From Patescibacteria group bacterium (lineage in GTDB: Bacteria; Patescibacteriota; Microgenomatia; UBA10105): a stretch of DNA of 16,785 nucleotides. A program made the translations under genes and the position numbers. The notes under the pieces were generated by a model. That model worked only from the letters and a program-made list of their open reading frames with translations. It was not told the DNA's origin and did no database searches. Of this stretch, positions 7,228-14,590 are shown in pieces (the stretch's first letter is position 1; each line of letters begins with the position of its first letter). The stretch spans positions 1 to 16,785 of the forward strand of contig DQGR01000026.1 in the NCBI GenBank assembly GCA_003524845.1, in the 5' to 3' direction.

Positions 7228-7289
7228 GTCATTCCCGCGCAGGCGGGAATCCAGTGATTTATATAGATTCCTGCTTTCGCAGTAATGAC
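7228..7289. repeat. REP/MITE-like palindromic element between korA and korB
   Basis: A 62-base imperfect palindrome. The outer ends are GTCATT and AATGAC. Inside lie two hairpins: ATTCCCGC-GCAG-GCGGGAAT (perfect eight-base stem, 7231-7250), and a weaker copy whose minus-strand RNA reads CUGC-GAAA-GCAG with a GNRA-type loop. The inner arms GGAATC and GATTCC also pair. The core ATTCCC...GGGAAT is the kind of repeat seen dispersed in many genomes (the Neisseria dRS3 core is similar). Placed within an operon, the transcribed hairpins may affect korB expression or mRNA stability. Confidence 0.75.
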
Positions 7290-7293
7290 ATGC

Positions 7294-9039
7294 TTAACTA
7301 TACTTTTTAATTGCTTCAATAATCTCTGACGGAAAAAATGGCCGGCCGTCGTACTTATTAATGCGGTCGGTAATTTTGATGCCGGTTTTTACTTGAATCC
7401 AGTCTATCATCTGGCTATTGTGATTACCTTCAATATCGATTATGTGTTTTGCATCACTCAAAAGTTCGCGAACATGTATACTCGGAAATGGATTTATCCA
7501 ATTCAGATGTAAATAATTTACCAGTTCTCCCTGGCCTTGCTCAGTCAGTTGCCGCATCACTTCTAAAACTGGACCTTTGGTCGACCCCCAACCAACCAGT
7601 GTATGTTGTGCATCTTTCACACCAAAGAGTGTCGGCGCCGGAACTTCCTGCTCAACCATGGCCATTTTCTTCATCCGCTTTTCAATCATTTTCTTGGTCA
7701 ATGGTCCGTCTTCAATCGAATAACCCCATTTATCATGCTCATCAGAATTTGCACGAAAAACACCACCTTTTCTACCCGGAATTGGTCGCGGAGAAATTCC
7801 ATCATCGGTAAGCTGGTACCGGGGGAATTCAACTTCTTTAATCTGTTCTGCTTCGCTCACTAGTTTTCCCCGTTCAATACTCACCTTTTTTTCGGCCAGT
7901 GTCGCCAGATCAACACTGAAATATGACTCGCATAAATACTTATCAACCAGGACAAATGTCGGAGTCTGGTATTTTTCCGCCAGATTAAAGGCTTCGGCAG
8001 TTAAATCAAATGCTTCTTCGACATCACCGGGAGCCAGTACCAGACGCGGAAACTCCCCCTGGCCGGCATTCAACACAAAATGCAAATCACTTTGCGTCGT
8101 CCAGGTTGGTAAACCCGTAGCTGGACCCGGGCGTTGGCCAAAGATGATAACGACCGGCTGCTCAAGCATGCCAGCAAGCGAAGTGCCCTCAACCATCAGT
8201 GAAAATCCGCCGCCGGATGTTGCTACCATGGACCGCACTCCGGCAAATGAGGCACCGATTGCCATATTAATCGCAGCAATTTCATCTTCGGGCTGCTTAT
8301 ACACAAAGCCGGTCTTTTCGGCTACCCCTGCCAGGTAATACAACAGGCCGTTAATTGGGGTCATTGGGTAGGCTGCAAAAAATTTCATGCCAGCCGCAAT
8401 TGCACCAAGCCCAAGCGCTTCGCTGCAAGTCAGTACCATTTGCTTCTTTGTTTGCGCGGCAGAAACTGTAAATTTTTTATTAAATCCTTGCGGGAAGTTT
8501 TTCTTAATGTAATCGAAACCGGATTGAGCCAGTTGGTTATTTTTCTGCACCACTTCATCACCTTTGCGGCCAAACTGGTCTTTGACCACCGATTCAAGAT
8601 ATTTAATATCGAAATCTACCAATGCGAGTGTTGCCCCGAGTGCCACGGTATTGCGCATCAGTACATCTCCACCGTGTTCTTTAGCCAGTTTCATGAGTGG
8701 CACCGGGAATAGGTTAACCGGTTTTGTAAAATCACCAGGTTGCACTTGAAAACTCTCGCCATCAAAAAGAATTGCCGCACCTTTCGAAACTTCATCTTTA
8801 TGCAAGTCGACTGTCTCCCGGTTTAAGGCAATGAGCAGGTCAACGTGGTTGTCTGTTGCAAAAATTTCATGGTCGGCCACACGCACTAGAATCACATTGT
8901 GTCCACCACGGATAAGTGAAGGATAATCATTGGTGGTAATTGCCCGGAGTCCACCACGGGAAAAAGTGCGAATTAACAACAGTCCCGAAGCCATGATCCC
9001 AAATCCCGCTTCCCCCCCGACTTTAATATTGATGTCCAT
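7294..9039 (-). CDS. korA: 2-oxoacid:ferredoxin oxidoreductase, fused gamma-alpha subunit
   Basis: A 581-residue protein combining two subunits. Residues 1 to about 185 are the gamma domain (GGEAGFGIMASG near the N-terminus; DYPSLIRGGHN at 38-48). From about 200 to the end is the alpha domain, with YPMTPIN at 224-230 (family YPITPS), a GASFAG/TSGGG stretch and RPGPATGLPT. This fusion is a standard arrangement of KorA-like subunits, and with the beta subunit it forms the ferredoxin-reducing enzyme. Its redox partner may be the ferredoxin encoded just upstream. A weak TAATCT lies just before the ATG; no Shine-Dalgarno sequence is seen. The 85 bases upstream are AT-rich, so a separate promoter is possible. 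It is followed by the palindromic element and korB. Confidence 0.9.
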   Translation of the reverse strand: MDINIKVGGEAGFGIMASGLLLIRTFSRGGLRAITTNDYPSLIRGGHNVILVRVADHEIFATDNHVDLLIALNRETVDLHKDEVSKGAAILFDGESFQVQPGDFTKPVNLFPVPLMKLAKEHGGDVLMRNTVALGATLALVDFDIKYLESVVKDQFGRKGDEVVQKNNQLAQSGFDYIKKNFPQGFNKKFTVSAAQTKKQMVLTCSEALGLGAIAAGMKFFAAYPMTPINGLLYYLAGVAEKTGFVYKQPEDEIAAINMAIGASFAGVRSMVATSGGGFSLMVEGTSLAGMLEQPVVIIFGQRPGPATGLPTWTTQSDLHFVLNAGQGEFPRLVLAPGDVEEAFDLTAEAFNLAEKYQTPTFVLVDKYLCESYFSVDLATLAEKKVSIERGKLVSEAEQIKEVEFPRYQLTDDGISPRPIPGRKGGVFRANSDEHDKWGYSIEDGPLTKKMIEKRMKKMAMVEQEVPAPTLFGVKDAQHTLVGWGSTKGPVLEVMRQLTEQGQGELVNYLHLNWINPFPSIHVRELLSDAKHIIDIEGNHNSQMIDWIQVKTGIKITDRINKYDGRPFFPSEIIEAIKKYS

Positions 9040-9124
9040 AAATAAGATTAAGTAACCTTACCAATCCAAAACAATCATTACCATATCATATTTTCGAAGG
9101 TTTTAAAAATCCAGAATAGTTTTG

Positions 9125-9292
9125 TTAATCATAACAACACGGATCTTTGTAGCCGCAGTTTTTGCAAACTGCATCTCGGCCACCCGGCATACCAAAGATG
9201 GTTTCATTGCACGAAGGACACTGCCTAAGATTGTGAATTCGGGAATTCAACCGTAATGAAAGGTCATGGGAAAACTTGTTTACCGGTGTCAT
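9125..9292 (-). CDS. Tiny Cys-rich zinc-ribbon protein
   Basis: A 55-residue protein whose C-terminal 41 residues look like a real zinc ribbon: RQCPSCNETIFGMPGG, then AVCKNCGYKDPCCYD. Cys25, 28, 43 and 46 would bind the metal, with an extra Cys52-Cys53 pair at the end. The ATG at 9292 overlaps the ferredoxin tail by 29 bases. An internal TTG at 9250, which begins after the ferredoxin stop, would give only the ribbon. Overlapping starts are usual in this cluster, so the ATG is preferred without certainty. Role unknown; its place between a ferredoxin and the oxidoreductase suggests metal or redox handling. Confidence 0.6.
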   Translation of the reverse strand: MTPVNKFSHDLSLRLNSRIHNLRQCPSCNETIFGMPGGRDAVCKNCGYKDPCCYD

Positions 9293-9482
9293 CGGTGACA
9301 ATAATAGCTGCCACCGGGCAAGCTTTTGCAGATTCAAGCAGTGTATTGTCATCGGTCTGACCGGCTGTTGGCAATACAATTGCTTTGGCCTCGTTATCAA
9401 GTGCAAACGCCAGTGGCGCTACCGCGACACAAGACCCGGCACCTATACACAAATTTCGATCAACCGTGACTTTGTATGCCAT
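9264..9482 (-). CDS. Small ferredoxin with three-cysteine cluster site
   Basis: A 72-residue single-cluster ferredoxin. The N-terminal site is Cys12-Ile-Gly-Ala-Gly-Ser-Cys18, followed by VAVAPLAFALDNEAKAIV, with the last ligand at Cys55 in AKACPVAAI. In [4Fe-4S] relatives the residue between the first two ligands (CxxCxxC, or CxxDxxC in some) is a ligand. Here it is Ala15, leaving three cysteines. That pattern is known from [3Fe-4S] ferredoxins such as those serving cytochromes P450. It is the likely electron carrier for the KorAB-type enzyme encoded downstream, and a product of the Suf machinery upstream. The ATG overlaps the end of sufU by 23 bases, implying translational coupling. The stop is TGA. 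Confidence 0.88.
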   Translation of the reverse strand: MAYKVTVDRNLCIGAGSCVAVAPLAFALDNEAKAIVLPTAGQTDDNTLLESAKACPVAAIIVTDDTGKQVFP

Positions 9483-9843
9483 AATTCTGGAGCGCCTTAT
9501 GCAAAATTTCGAGACTTAATAATGCGCATTTTAACCTGGTGGGTGTCAACGATATTCCCAGTAATTTTAAAATATCATCCTTGTTTAGCCTTTGCAAGTC
9601 GGAAATTTTCTTGGCCTTGATGGTTTCGGTAAGCATTGAGGCAGCTGACACACTAATTGCACATCCTTGTCCATAAAAATTTACTTCTGAAACGCGATCA
9701 TTTTTTATCAATAACTCAAGAGTAAGCTCGTCACCGCACGAAACTAAGTTGTCACTCGCCTGAATGTTTTTTTTATTCAGTTTCCCGAAATTTCGCGGAT
9801 GTTTGAAATGATCTAGAATATTTTCCCGGCACAGATCATCCAT
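9460..9843 (-). CDS. sufU: SufU/IscU-type Fe-S scaffold or sulfur-transfer protein
   Basis: A 127-residue protein that receives sulfur from SufS and passes it on, or serves as a scaffold for Fe-S assembly. The family signature ENILDHFKHPRN opens the protein. The metal/sulfur ligands are Cys36 (with Asp38 in SCGDE), Cys61 (GQGCAIS) and Cys106 (LKCALL). The Cys61-Cys106 distance is 45. That is close to IscU (43 in E. coli) and shorter than typical Gram-positive SufU, which carries an insertion of about 20 residues there; the IscU LPPVK motif is also absent. The N-terminus and VSAASM stretch favour the SufU side. It starts four bases after sufS, so the two are coupled. Confidence 0.88.
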   Translation of the reverse strand: MDDLCRENILDHFKHPRNFGKLNKKNIQASDNLVSCGDELTLELLIKNDRVSEVNFYGQGCAISVSAASMLTETIKAKKISDLQRLNKDDILKLLGISLTPTRLKCALLSLEILHKALQNYGIQSHG

Positions 9844-9847
9844 AAAT

Positions 9848-11068
9848 TTAAGAAAACAGCTTTTTAACTTTCATTAATCCTGCCATTAAAGCATCAATAT
9901 CACTTTTCGATGTAAATACGTGCACTGATGCCCGGGCAGTCGCCACCAAACCTAACTCAATATGTAATGGCATGGCGCAGTGATGACCAGAGCGGATACA
10001 AATGTTGTTCGAGTCTAAAACTTGCGCAATATCGTGCGCGTGGATTTTATCAATAGTAAAAGTGAGAACTCCGCCGCGAATTTTCGGATCAGTTGGCCCG
10101 ATGATGTGCAAGCCTTTTACTTGAGCTAACTGTTCTGAACCGTACGCCACCATCTCCTGTTCATGCATTCGTACTGCCTGCATACCTAACTGGTTTAAGT
10201 AATCAACAGCCGCCCCAAGTCCAATTACGCCAGCAATGTCAGGTGTACCTGCTTCAAATTTATGGGGGGGCGGCTGAAATTCGGTCCGATCTCGGTATAC
10301 TGCCTGGATCATTTCCCCGCCGTACTGGAATGGTTTTAATTGGTCAAGTAATTCATATCTACCCCACAACACGCCGGTTCCGGTCGGCCCCAGCATTTTA
10401 TGGCTGGAAAAAACGTAGAAATCACAGCCTAATTCCGCGATATCAACTGGTAAATGTGGGATTGCCTGAGCCCCATCTACTAATATAAGACAGTGAGGAT
10501 TCCTGGCTTTAATTTGCTTAATAAGCGCAGCAACCGGATTGATCGTTCCTAAGACATTGGAAACATGCGTAAAGGCTACTAATTTAGTCAGGGGTGTAAT
10601 TTTACTCAATAAATCATCGGTATCCAGGGTATAATCTTTGCGCAATTTTGCAATTTTAAGCCTCGCTCCAGTAAATTTACACAACTGTTGCCAGGTGACA
10701 AAATTGGCGTGGTGTTCCATAATGGTTATCACAATTTCGTCCCCTTTTTTAATATTCGGCATTCCCCAAGCATACATAACGAGGTTAATCGACTCGGTCG
10801 TATTTCTGGTAAATATTATTTCTTCGCTTGTTTCAGCATTGATAAACTGAGCAACTTTTTTTCTCGCCCCTTCATACTCTTGCGTTGCTTTTTCGGATAA
10901 TTTATAGATTCCCCGGGATATATTCACTGGATAATTCGTATAATATTCGTTTAGTTTGTCTAAAACCAGTTGAGGCTTAAACGAAGAAGCCGCTGAATCA
11001 AGATAAATCAGCTGCGGAAGATTTTTAAATATCGGAAAGTCTGCTTTAATGCGTTGAGGGTTAAACAT
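9848..11068 (-). CDS. sufS: Cysteine desulfurase SufS
   Basis: A 406-residue PLP enzyme that takes sulfur from cysteine as an enzyme-bound persulfide for Fe-S assembly. The PLP-binding Lys224 is in SSHK. The active-site Cys364 lies in RSGHHCAMPLH (family RAGHHCAQP), at the same position as in E. coli SufS. EHHANFVTWQ (118-127) and DGAQAIPHLPVD (198-209) are the cofactor-stacking His and phosphate/pyridine-binding regions typical of the group II desulfurases. Full length. It is 75 bases downstream of sufD and four bases upstream of sufU. The gap before it is AT-rich and might carry an internal promoter, but none convincing was found. Confidence 0.96.
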   Translation of the reverse strand: MFNPQRIKADFPIFKNLPQLIYLDSAASSFKPQLVLDKLNEYYTNYPVNISRGIYKLSEKATQEYEGARKKVAQFINAETSEEIIFTRNTTESINLVMYAWGMPNIKKGDEIVITIMEHHANFVTWQQLCKFTGARLKIAKLRKDYTLDTDDLLSKITPLTKLVAFTHVSNVLGTINPVAALIKQIKARNPHCLILVDGAQAIPHLPVDIAELGCDFYVFSSHKMLGPTGTGVLWGRYELLDQLKPFQYGGEMIQAVYRDRTEFQPPPHKFEAGTPDIAGVIGLGAAVDYLNQLGMQAVRMHEQEMVAYGSEQLAQVKGLHIIGPTDPKIRGGVLTFTIDKIHAHDIAQVLDSNNICIRSGHHCAMPLHIELGLVATARASVHVFTSKSDIDALMAGLMKVKKLFS

Positions 11069-11143
11069 ATGTGTTGGATAGTGTATGCGTCAAAACACAC
11101 AGAAATACAGTGCTATTATGCCTTATATGCCGATATATTTGCA

Positions 11144-11767
11144 TTATAGGATCACGCCTAATGTTTTTACCAGCTGTTTTTTGACTGTCTCATCAGGGAT
11201 TTTTTCCAAAAGACTTAAGAAATACCCTTCAATAATTATTTTTTGGGCTTTTGCTTGATTCAAACCCCGACTTTCAAGATAAAACAATTCCTCAGGATCA
11301 ATTTTTCCCAAAGTGGCGCCGTGCGTGCAACGAACTTCGTTAGCCAGTATTTCGAGCGCCGGTTTACTCTCGGCTTTGGCTTCACCGGACAATAACAAAT
11401 TGTCATTGCGCTGATACGCGTTGCTTTGTTGGGCCGCTTTTTCTATACGAATCGACCCTGCATAGGCAAGTATTGCCCGATCAAATAACACACTTTTAAT
11501 ATGTAAGTCGCTCATGGTTTCCGCAGCTGTGTGGATTTGCTTTGTGTGCAGGGTAATTTCAGCCTGTTTTCTACCAATCAGAATACCGAGAATCCGTGCC
11601 TCGGCTTTTTTTCCCACCAGCTCTACTGTAAGTGAATAAGCAATTCCTGAAACGGCAATTAAAACCAGCGTCAATTTTTCGTCCTGTTTAACTGTAAAAG
11701 TTTCCGCCTTGCTATGACTGGTAAGTTTTCGGACAATAATTCTCTGTTTTTCATTGGCTGTCTTCAT
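11144..11767 (-). CDS. sufD: Short SufD (FeS assembly protein, SufBD core only)
   Basis: A 207-residue SufD, about half the length of the E. coli protein (around 420). It keeps the C-terminal beta-helix core and its hallmark PALEILANEVRCTHGATLG, with His149 matching the essential SufD histidine (E. coli His360). The following LFYLESRGL segment binds SufC. The N-terminal helical domain and part of the helix are missing. No stop or frameshift remnants are visible upstream: only 24 bases separate it from sufB, so it is a naturally short form, not a decayed gene. It should pair with SufB and SufC to form the SufBCD scaffold. Sequence similarity to the SufB C-terminus is expected, since the two share a fold. 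Confidence 0.88.
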   Translation of the reverse strand: MKTANEKQRIIVRKLTSHSKAETFTVKQDEKLTLVLIAVSGIAYSLTVELVGKKAEARILGILIGRKQAEITLHTKQIHTAAETMSDLHIKSVLFDRAILAYAGSIRIEKAAQQSNAYQRNDNLLLSGEAKAESKPALEILANEVRCTHGATLGKIDPEELFYLESRGLNQAKAQKIIIEGYFLSLLEKIPDETVKKQLVKTLGVIL

Positions 11768-11791
11768 GCAAAAATTAAATTTGTACGGAAG

Positions 11792-13225
11792 TCAACCAAC
11801 CGATCCTTCCATCTGTAGTTGAATCAACCGGTTCATTTCCACCGCATATTCAAGCGGCAACTCCCTGGCAATCGGCTCAATAAACCCGTTGACAATCATC
11901 GCTTCAGCCAACTCTTTGGTGAGGCCTCGGCTTTGTAAGTAAAAAAGTTGCTCATCGCCAATTTTGGAAACAGTAGCCTCATGTTCTATCTGCACATCCT
12001 GGCTTTGAATCCTCATCGTGGGGTACGTGTCTGAGCGTGATTCCCGATCCAGAAGCAGCGCATCGCAGACTACTTTTGACTTGACATTTTTAGCGGATGG
12101 GATGACATGCAACAGACCCCGATATGAAGTCCTGCCGCCGCCCTTGGAAATTGATTTGGAGGTAATTTTTGACGAAGTTTCCGAAGCCAGGTGAATCGCT
12201 TTACCGCCCGCATCCTGATGCTGACCCTTGCCGGCATAGGCAATTGATAAAATTTCGCCGCGGGCTTTTCTGCCGACCAGGTACACCGAAGGATACTTCA
12301 TGGTCAGTTTTGACCCCAGGTTTCCATCCACCCATTCGCCTACCCCTTCTTCACTTACTCGCATCCGTTTGGTCACCAGATTGTAGACATTGGTCGACCA
12401 GTTTTGAATTGTGGTGTAACGCACCCGCGCGCCCTTTTTGACAATAATTTCAACCACTGCCGAGTGCAGTGAATCAGTTGAGTAAATTGGCGCGGTACAG
12501 CCCTCGACGTAATGCACATAGCTATCTTCGTCAGCAATAATCAGGGTCCGCTCAAATTGCCCCATGTTGGCAGCATTGATGCGAAAATAAGCCTGTAAGG
12601 GTAATTCGACCTTAACGCCTTTGGGAACATAAATAAATGATCCGCCTGACCAGACCGCGCTATTAAGTGCTGCAAACTTATTGTCAGCTGCAGGAATTAT
12701 AGTTCCGAAATACTCTTTGACCAATTCCGGATACTCGCGCAATCCCGAGTCCATATCCAGAAACACCACTCCCTGTTTTTGTAATGATTCCTTAATACTT
12801 TTGTAGACTACCTCACTTTCATACTGGGCAGACACTCCGGCCAGATATTTTTTTTCAGCTTCCGGAATTCCAATTCGATCATAGGTATCCATTATTTCCG
12901 GAGGCAAATCTGCCCACGAATTGGCCTTTTGGGCTGTCGGCTTAATGTAGTAAAAAATATTGGAAAAATCTATTCCGCTTAAGTCTCCTCCCCACATTGG
13001 CATGGTTTTGTTAACAAAAATCTGGTAGGCCTTGAGCCGAAACTCACGCATCCACATTGGCTCGCTTTTATGAAACGAGATTTCTTCAACAGTACTCTTG
13101 TCTAAGCCTTTTTTTGACTTAAAGACGTAATTTTCCGGCTTTTTAAATCCGAATTGATACGGGTTTAGCCCACTAAAGCCCGGATCTTTTTTGTTTTGAA
13201 TCGATGGTTGCGGATTATGGTTCAT
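11792..13225 (-). CDS. sufB: Fe-S cluster assembly scaffold SufB
   Basis: A 477-residue scaffold subunit on which Fe-S clusters form within the SufBCD complex. Conservation is very strong: GIPEAEKKYLAGVSAQYESE, NKFAALNSAVWSGGSF and VEGCTAP are all present. Cys387 (KVVCDALL) and Glu416 (EHEATVS) match the E. coli Cys405/Glu434 pair, including their 29-residue spacing. The C-terminal LFYLQSRGL and GFIEPIARELPLEYAVEMNRLI are the SufC-binding end. The ATG at 13225, four bases after the sufC stop, is chosen. In-frame starts at 13270 and 13255 would overlap sufC by up to 41 bases and add an N-terminus not typical of the family. Confidence 0.97.
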   Translation of the reverse strand: MNHNPQPSIQNKKDPGFSGLNPYQFGFKKPENYVFKSKKGLDKSTVEEISFHKSEPMWMREFRLKAYQIFVNKTMPMWGGDLSGIDFSNIFYYIKPTAQKANSWADLPPEIMDTYDRIGIPEAEKKYLAGVSAQYESEVVYKSIKESLQKQGVVFLDMDSGLREYPELVKEYFGTIIPAADNKFAALNSAVWSGGSFIYVPKGVKVELPLQAYFRINAANMGQFERTLIIADEDSYVHYVEGCTAPIYSTDSLHSAVVEIIVKKGARVRYTTIQNWSTNVYNLVTKRMRVSEEGVGEWVDGNLGSKLTMKYPSVYLVGRKARGEILSIAYAGKGQHQDAGGKAIHLASETSSKITSKSISKGGGRTSYRGLLHVIPSAKNVKSKVVCDALLLDRESRSDTYPTMRIQSQDVQIEHEATVSKIGDEQLFYLQSRGLTKELAEAMIVNGFIEPIARELPLEYAVEMNRLIQLQMEGSVG

Positions 13226-13229
13226 AAAG

Positions 13230-13991
13230 TTAAAAGTTCGGGCAAACTGCTGCATAGCCTTTCTCTTCAATCAATTTCACCAGCTCCATTCCTCCCTGAC
13301 GGATGATTTGACCGTGCGTCAGAATATGCACAAAATCAGGCTGCAGGTAATTTAGAATTCGCTGGTAATGCGTAATCAGTAAAATACCGCATCCGGCCTT
13401 TTGCAGACTTTTAACGCCCTCAGATACGAGCCGCAGCGCATCCACATCAAGCCCGGTATCAATTTCGTCCAGGATCACAAATTTGGGTTCCAGAACGAGA
13501 AGTTGCAACATCTCGAGTTTCTTTTTCTCGCCGCCTGAGAAACCATCGTTAAGTGACCTGCGTAAATATGTCGCTTCAAGTTTTAAAGTCACGGCATGTA
13601 CCAGCAGTTGTTTCCGAAAATCCAAAGCAGTACTGTTTTTTTGCGGATGCAGTTCTTTGTAGGCCGTATGGAGAAAACTGCTGACCGTCACTCCTGGTAC
13701 TGCGAGCGGATTTTGAAAAGCCAGCAACAGTCCTGCCTGGGCCCGGGCATGCGGTGCCAGTTCCAGTAAGTTTTTGCTTCCCAATGAAATCCGGTCAGCG
13801 GTAACCGTGTAGGCAGGATGTCCCATCAATGCTGAAGTCAGTGTTGACTTACCACTGCCATTAGGCCCCATAACTACATGCAGTTCTCCCTGCTTTATGG
13901 TCAAATCGATTCCGTGAACGATTTCTTTTTCTGCAATTGCTACCCGGAGATTTTTGACATACAACTCGGAAGTATTTTTTTTCTGTCCCAT
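13230..13991 (-). CDS. sufC: SufC ATPase of the SufBCD complex
   Basis: A 253-residue ABC-type ATPase that powers Fe-S assembly by SufBCD in the cytoplasm. Walker A is GPNGSGKST (42-50), the signature is FSGGEKKKLEML and Walker B is FVILDEIDTGLDVDALR. The EIDTGLD stretch and absence of membrane domains distinguish SufC from transporter ATPases. The ATG at 13991 leaves 14 bases after the exonuclease stop. A GTG at 14012 would overlap that gene by seven bases and remains possible. Directly followed by sufB. Confidence 0.95.
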   Translation of the reverse strand: MGQKKNTSELYVKNLRVAIAEKEIVHGIDLTIKQGELHVVMGPNGSGKSTLTSALMGHPAYTVTADRISLGSKNLLELAPHARAQAGLLLAFQNPLAVPGVTVSSFLHTAYKELHPQKNSTALDFRKQLLVHAVTLKLEATYLRRSLNDGFSGGEKKKLEMLQLLVLEPKFVILDEIDTGLDVDALRLVSEGVKSLQKAGCGILLITHYQRILNYLQPDFVHILTHGQIIRQGGMELVKLIEEKGYAAVCPNF

Positions 13992-14005
13992 ATGAACACT
14001 GTATT

Positions 14006-14581
14006 CTACCACGGAAGCGTTAGATTCACTGAACTGCCCGAAGCAGATTTCGTCAGCCCCCAGGAAATTGCGATTGGAGTCCTGCCGGATGCGCTTTTAT
14101 AAAAGACCTGGCCATGCGTTTTGCCATATTCGTATAATTCGCGGGTAATTTTTACATCTGAAAGGCAGTATTCACGCAACCGATCCATATTTCCGCTGCG
14201 AAAATATTCGATGGCCAGAAGTCCGTGGCCATTTTTCTTGGTTCCCAAAGTTTCTTTAGCTAAATCATCGAGACTGATACGAAAACCTAAGGATTTTTGT
14301 ACGTGATTGAGTAAATCGTTTGTGACAAACTTTGAGGTTTGCCCCACATAATAGGGAGCTAGCACCGGTAAATCGAAATCGACAATATTAAATCCAATTA
14401 TCACTGACGAGTTTTCCAGATAGGGAAACAGTTTTGAGAGTTCGGCTTCGGTAAATGATAAATATTGGTCGGATGCATAATCATACAAACCCGCTAATGA
14501 AATTTTGAGTTTGCGTAAGTCATTTCCAACCTCGCGAAACGTATGTTGGGTTTCCAAATCCAAAACTACCGGTTGTGCCAT
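14006..14581 (-). CDS. DEDDy 3'-5' exonuclease-like (RNase H fold) protein
   Basis: A 191-residue protein with the ribonuclease H-like fold of DnaQ-type exonucleases. The acidic residues of the DEDDy arrangement are visible: Asp8 and Glu10 in VVLDLET, GFNIVDFDLPVL (Asp68/Asp70), and Tyr138-x3-Asp142 in REYCLSDV. YprB-like and other predicted RNase H-like nucleases have this form. It probably removes nucleotides from DNA or RNA 3' ends, but the substrate is unknown. It is the first gene of the suf run; sufC begins 14 bases after its stop, so it is very likely co-transcribed with the Fe-S assembly genes, an unexpected pairing. Its ATG lies ten bases after a perfect TATAAT. Confidence 0.8.
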   Translation of the reverse strand: MAQPVVLDLETQHTFREVGNDLRKLKISLAGLYDYASDQYLSFTEAELSKLFPYLENSSVIIGFNIVDFDLPVLAPYYVGQTSKFVTNDLLNHVQKSLGFRISLDDLAKETLGTKKNGHGLLAIEYFRSGNMDRLREYCLSDVKITRELYEYGKTHGQVFYKSASGRTPIAISWGLTKSASGSSVNLTLPW

Positions 14582-14590
14582 AGGGAATTA

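Noticed and set aside
6575..7285. 236-codon plus-strand frame opposite korB
   Set aside because: It mirrors the strongly conserved korB coding strand and runs through the palindromic repeat; no family resemblance.
11069..11143. Internal promoter between sufD and sufS
   Set aside because: TTGACG and several TATA-like words are present, but no pair has acceptable spacing.
13226..13270. Upstream in-frame starts for sufB
   Set aside because: They would overlap sufC and add an atypical N-terminus; the ATG at 13225 sits four bases after the sufC stop.
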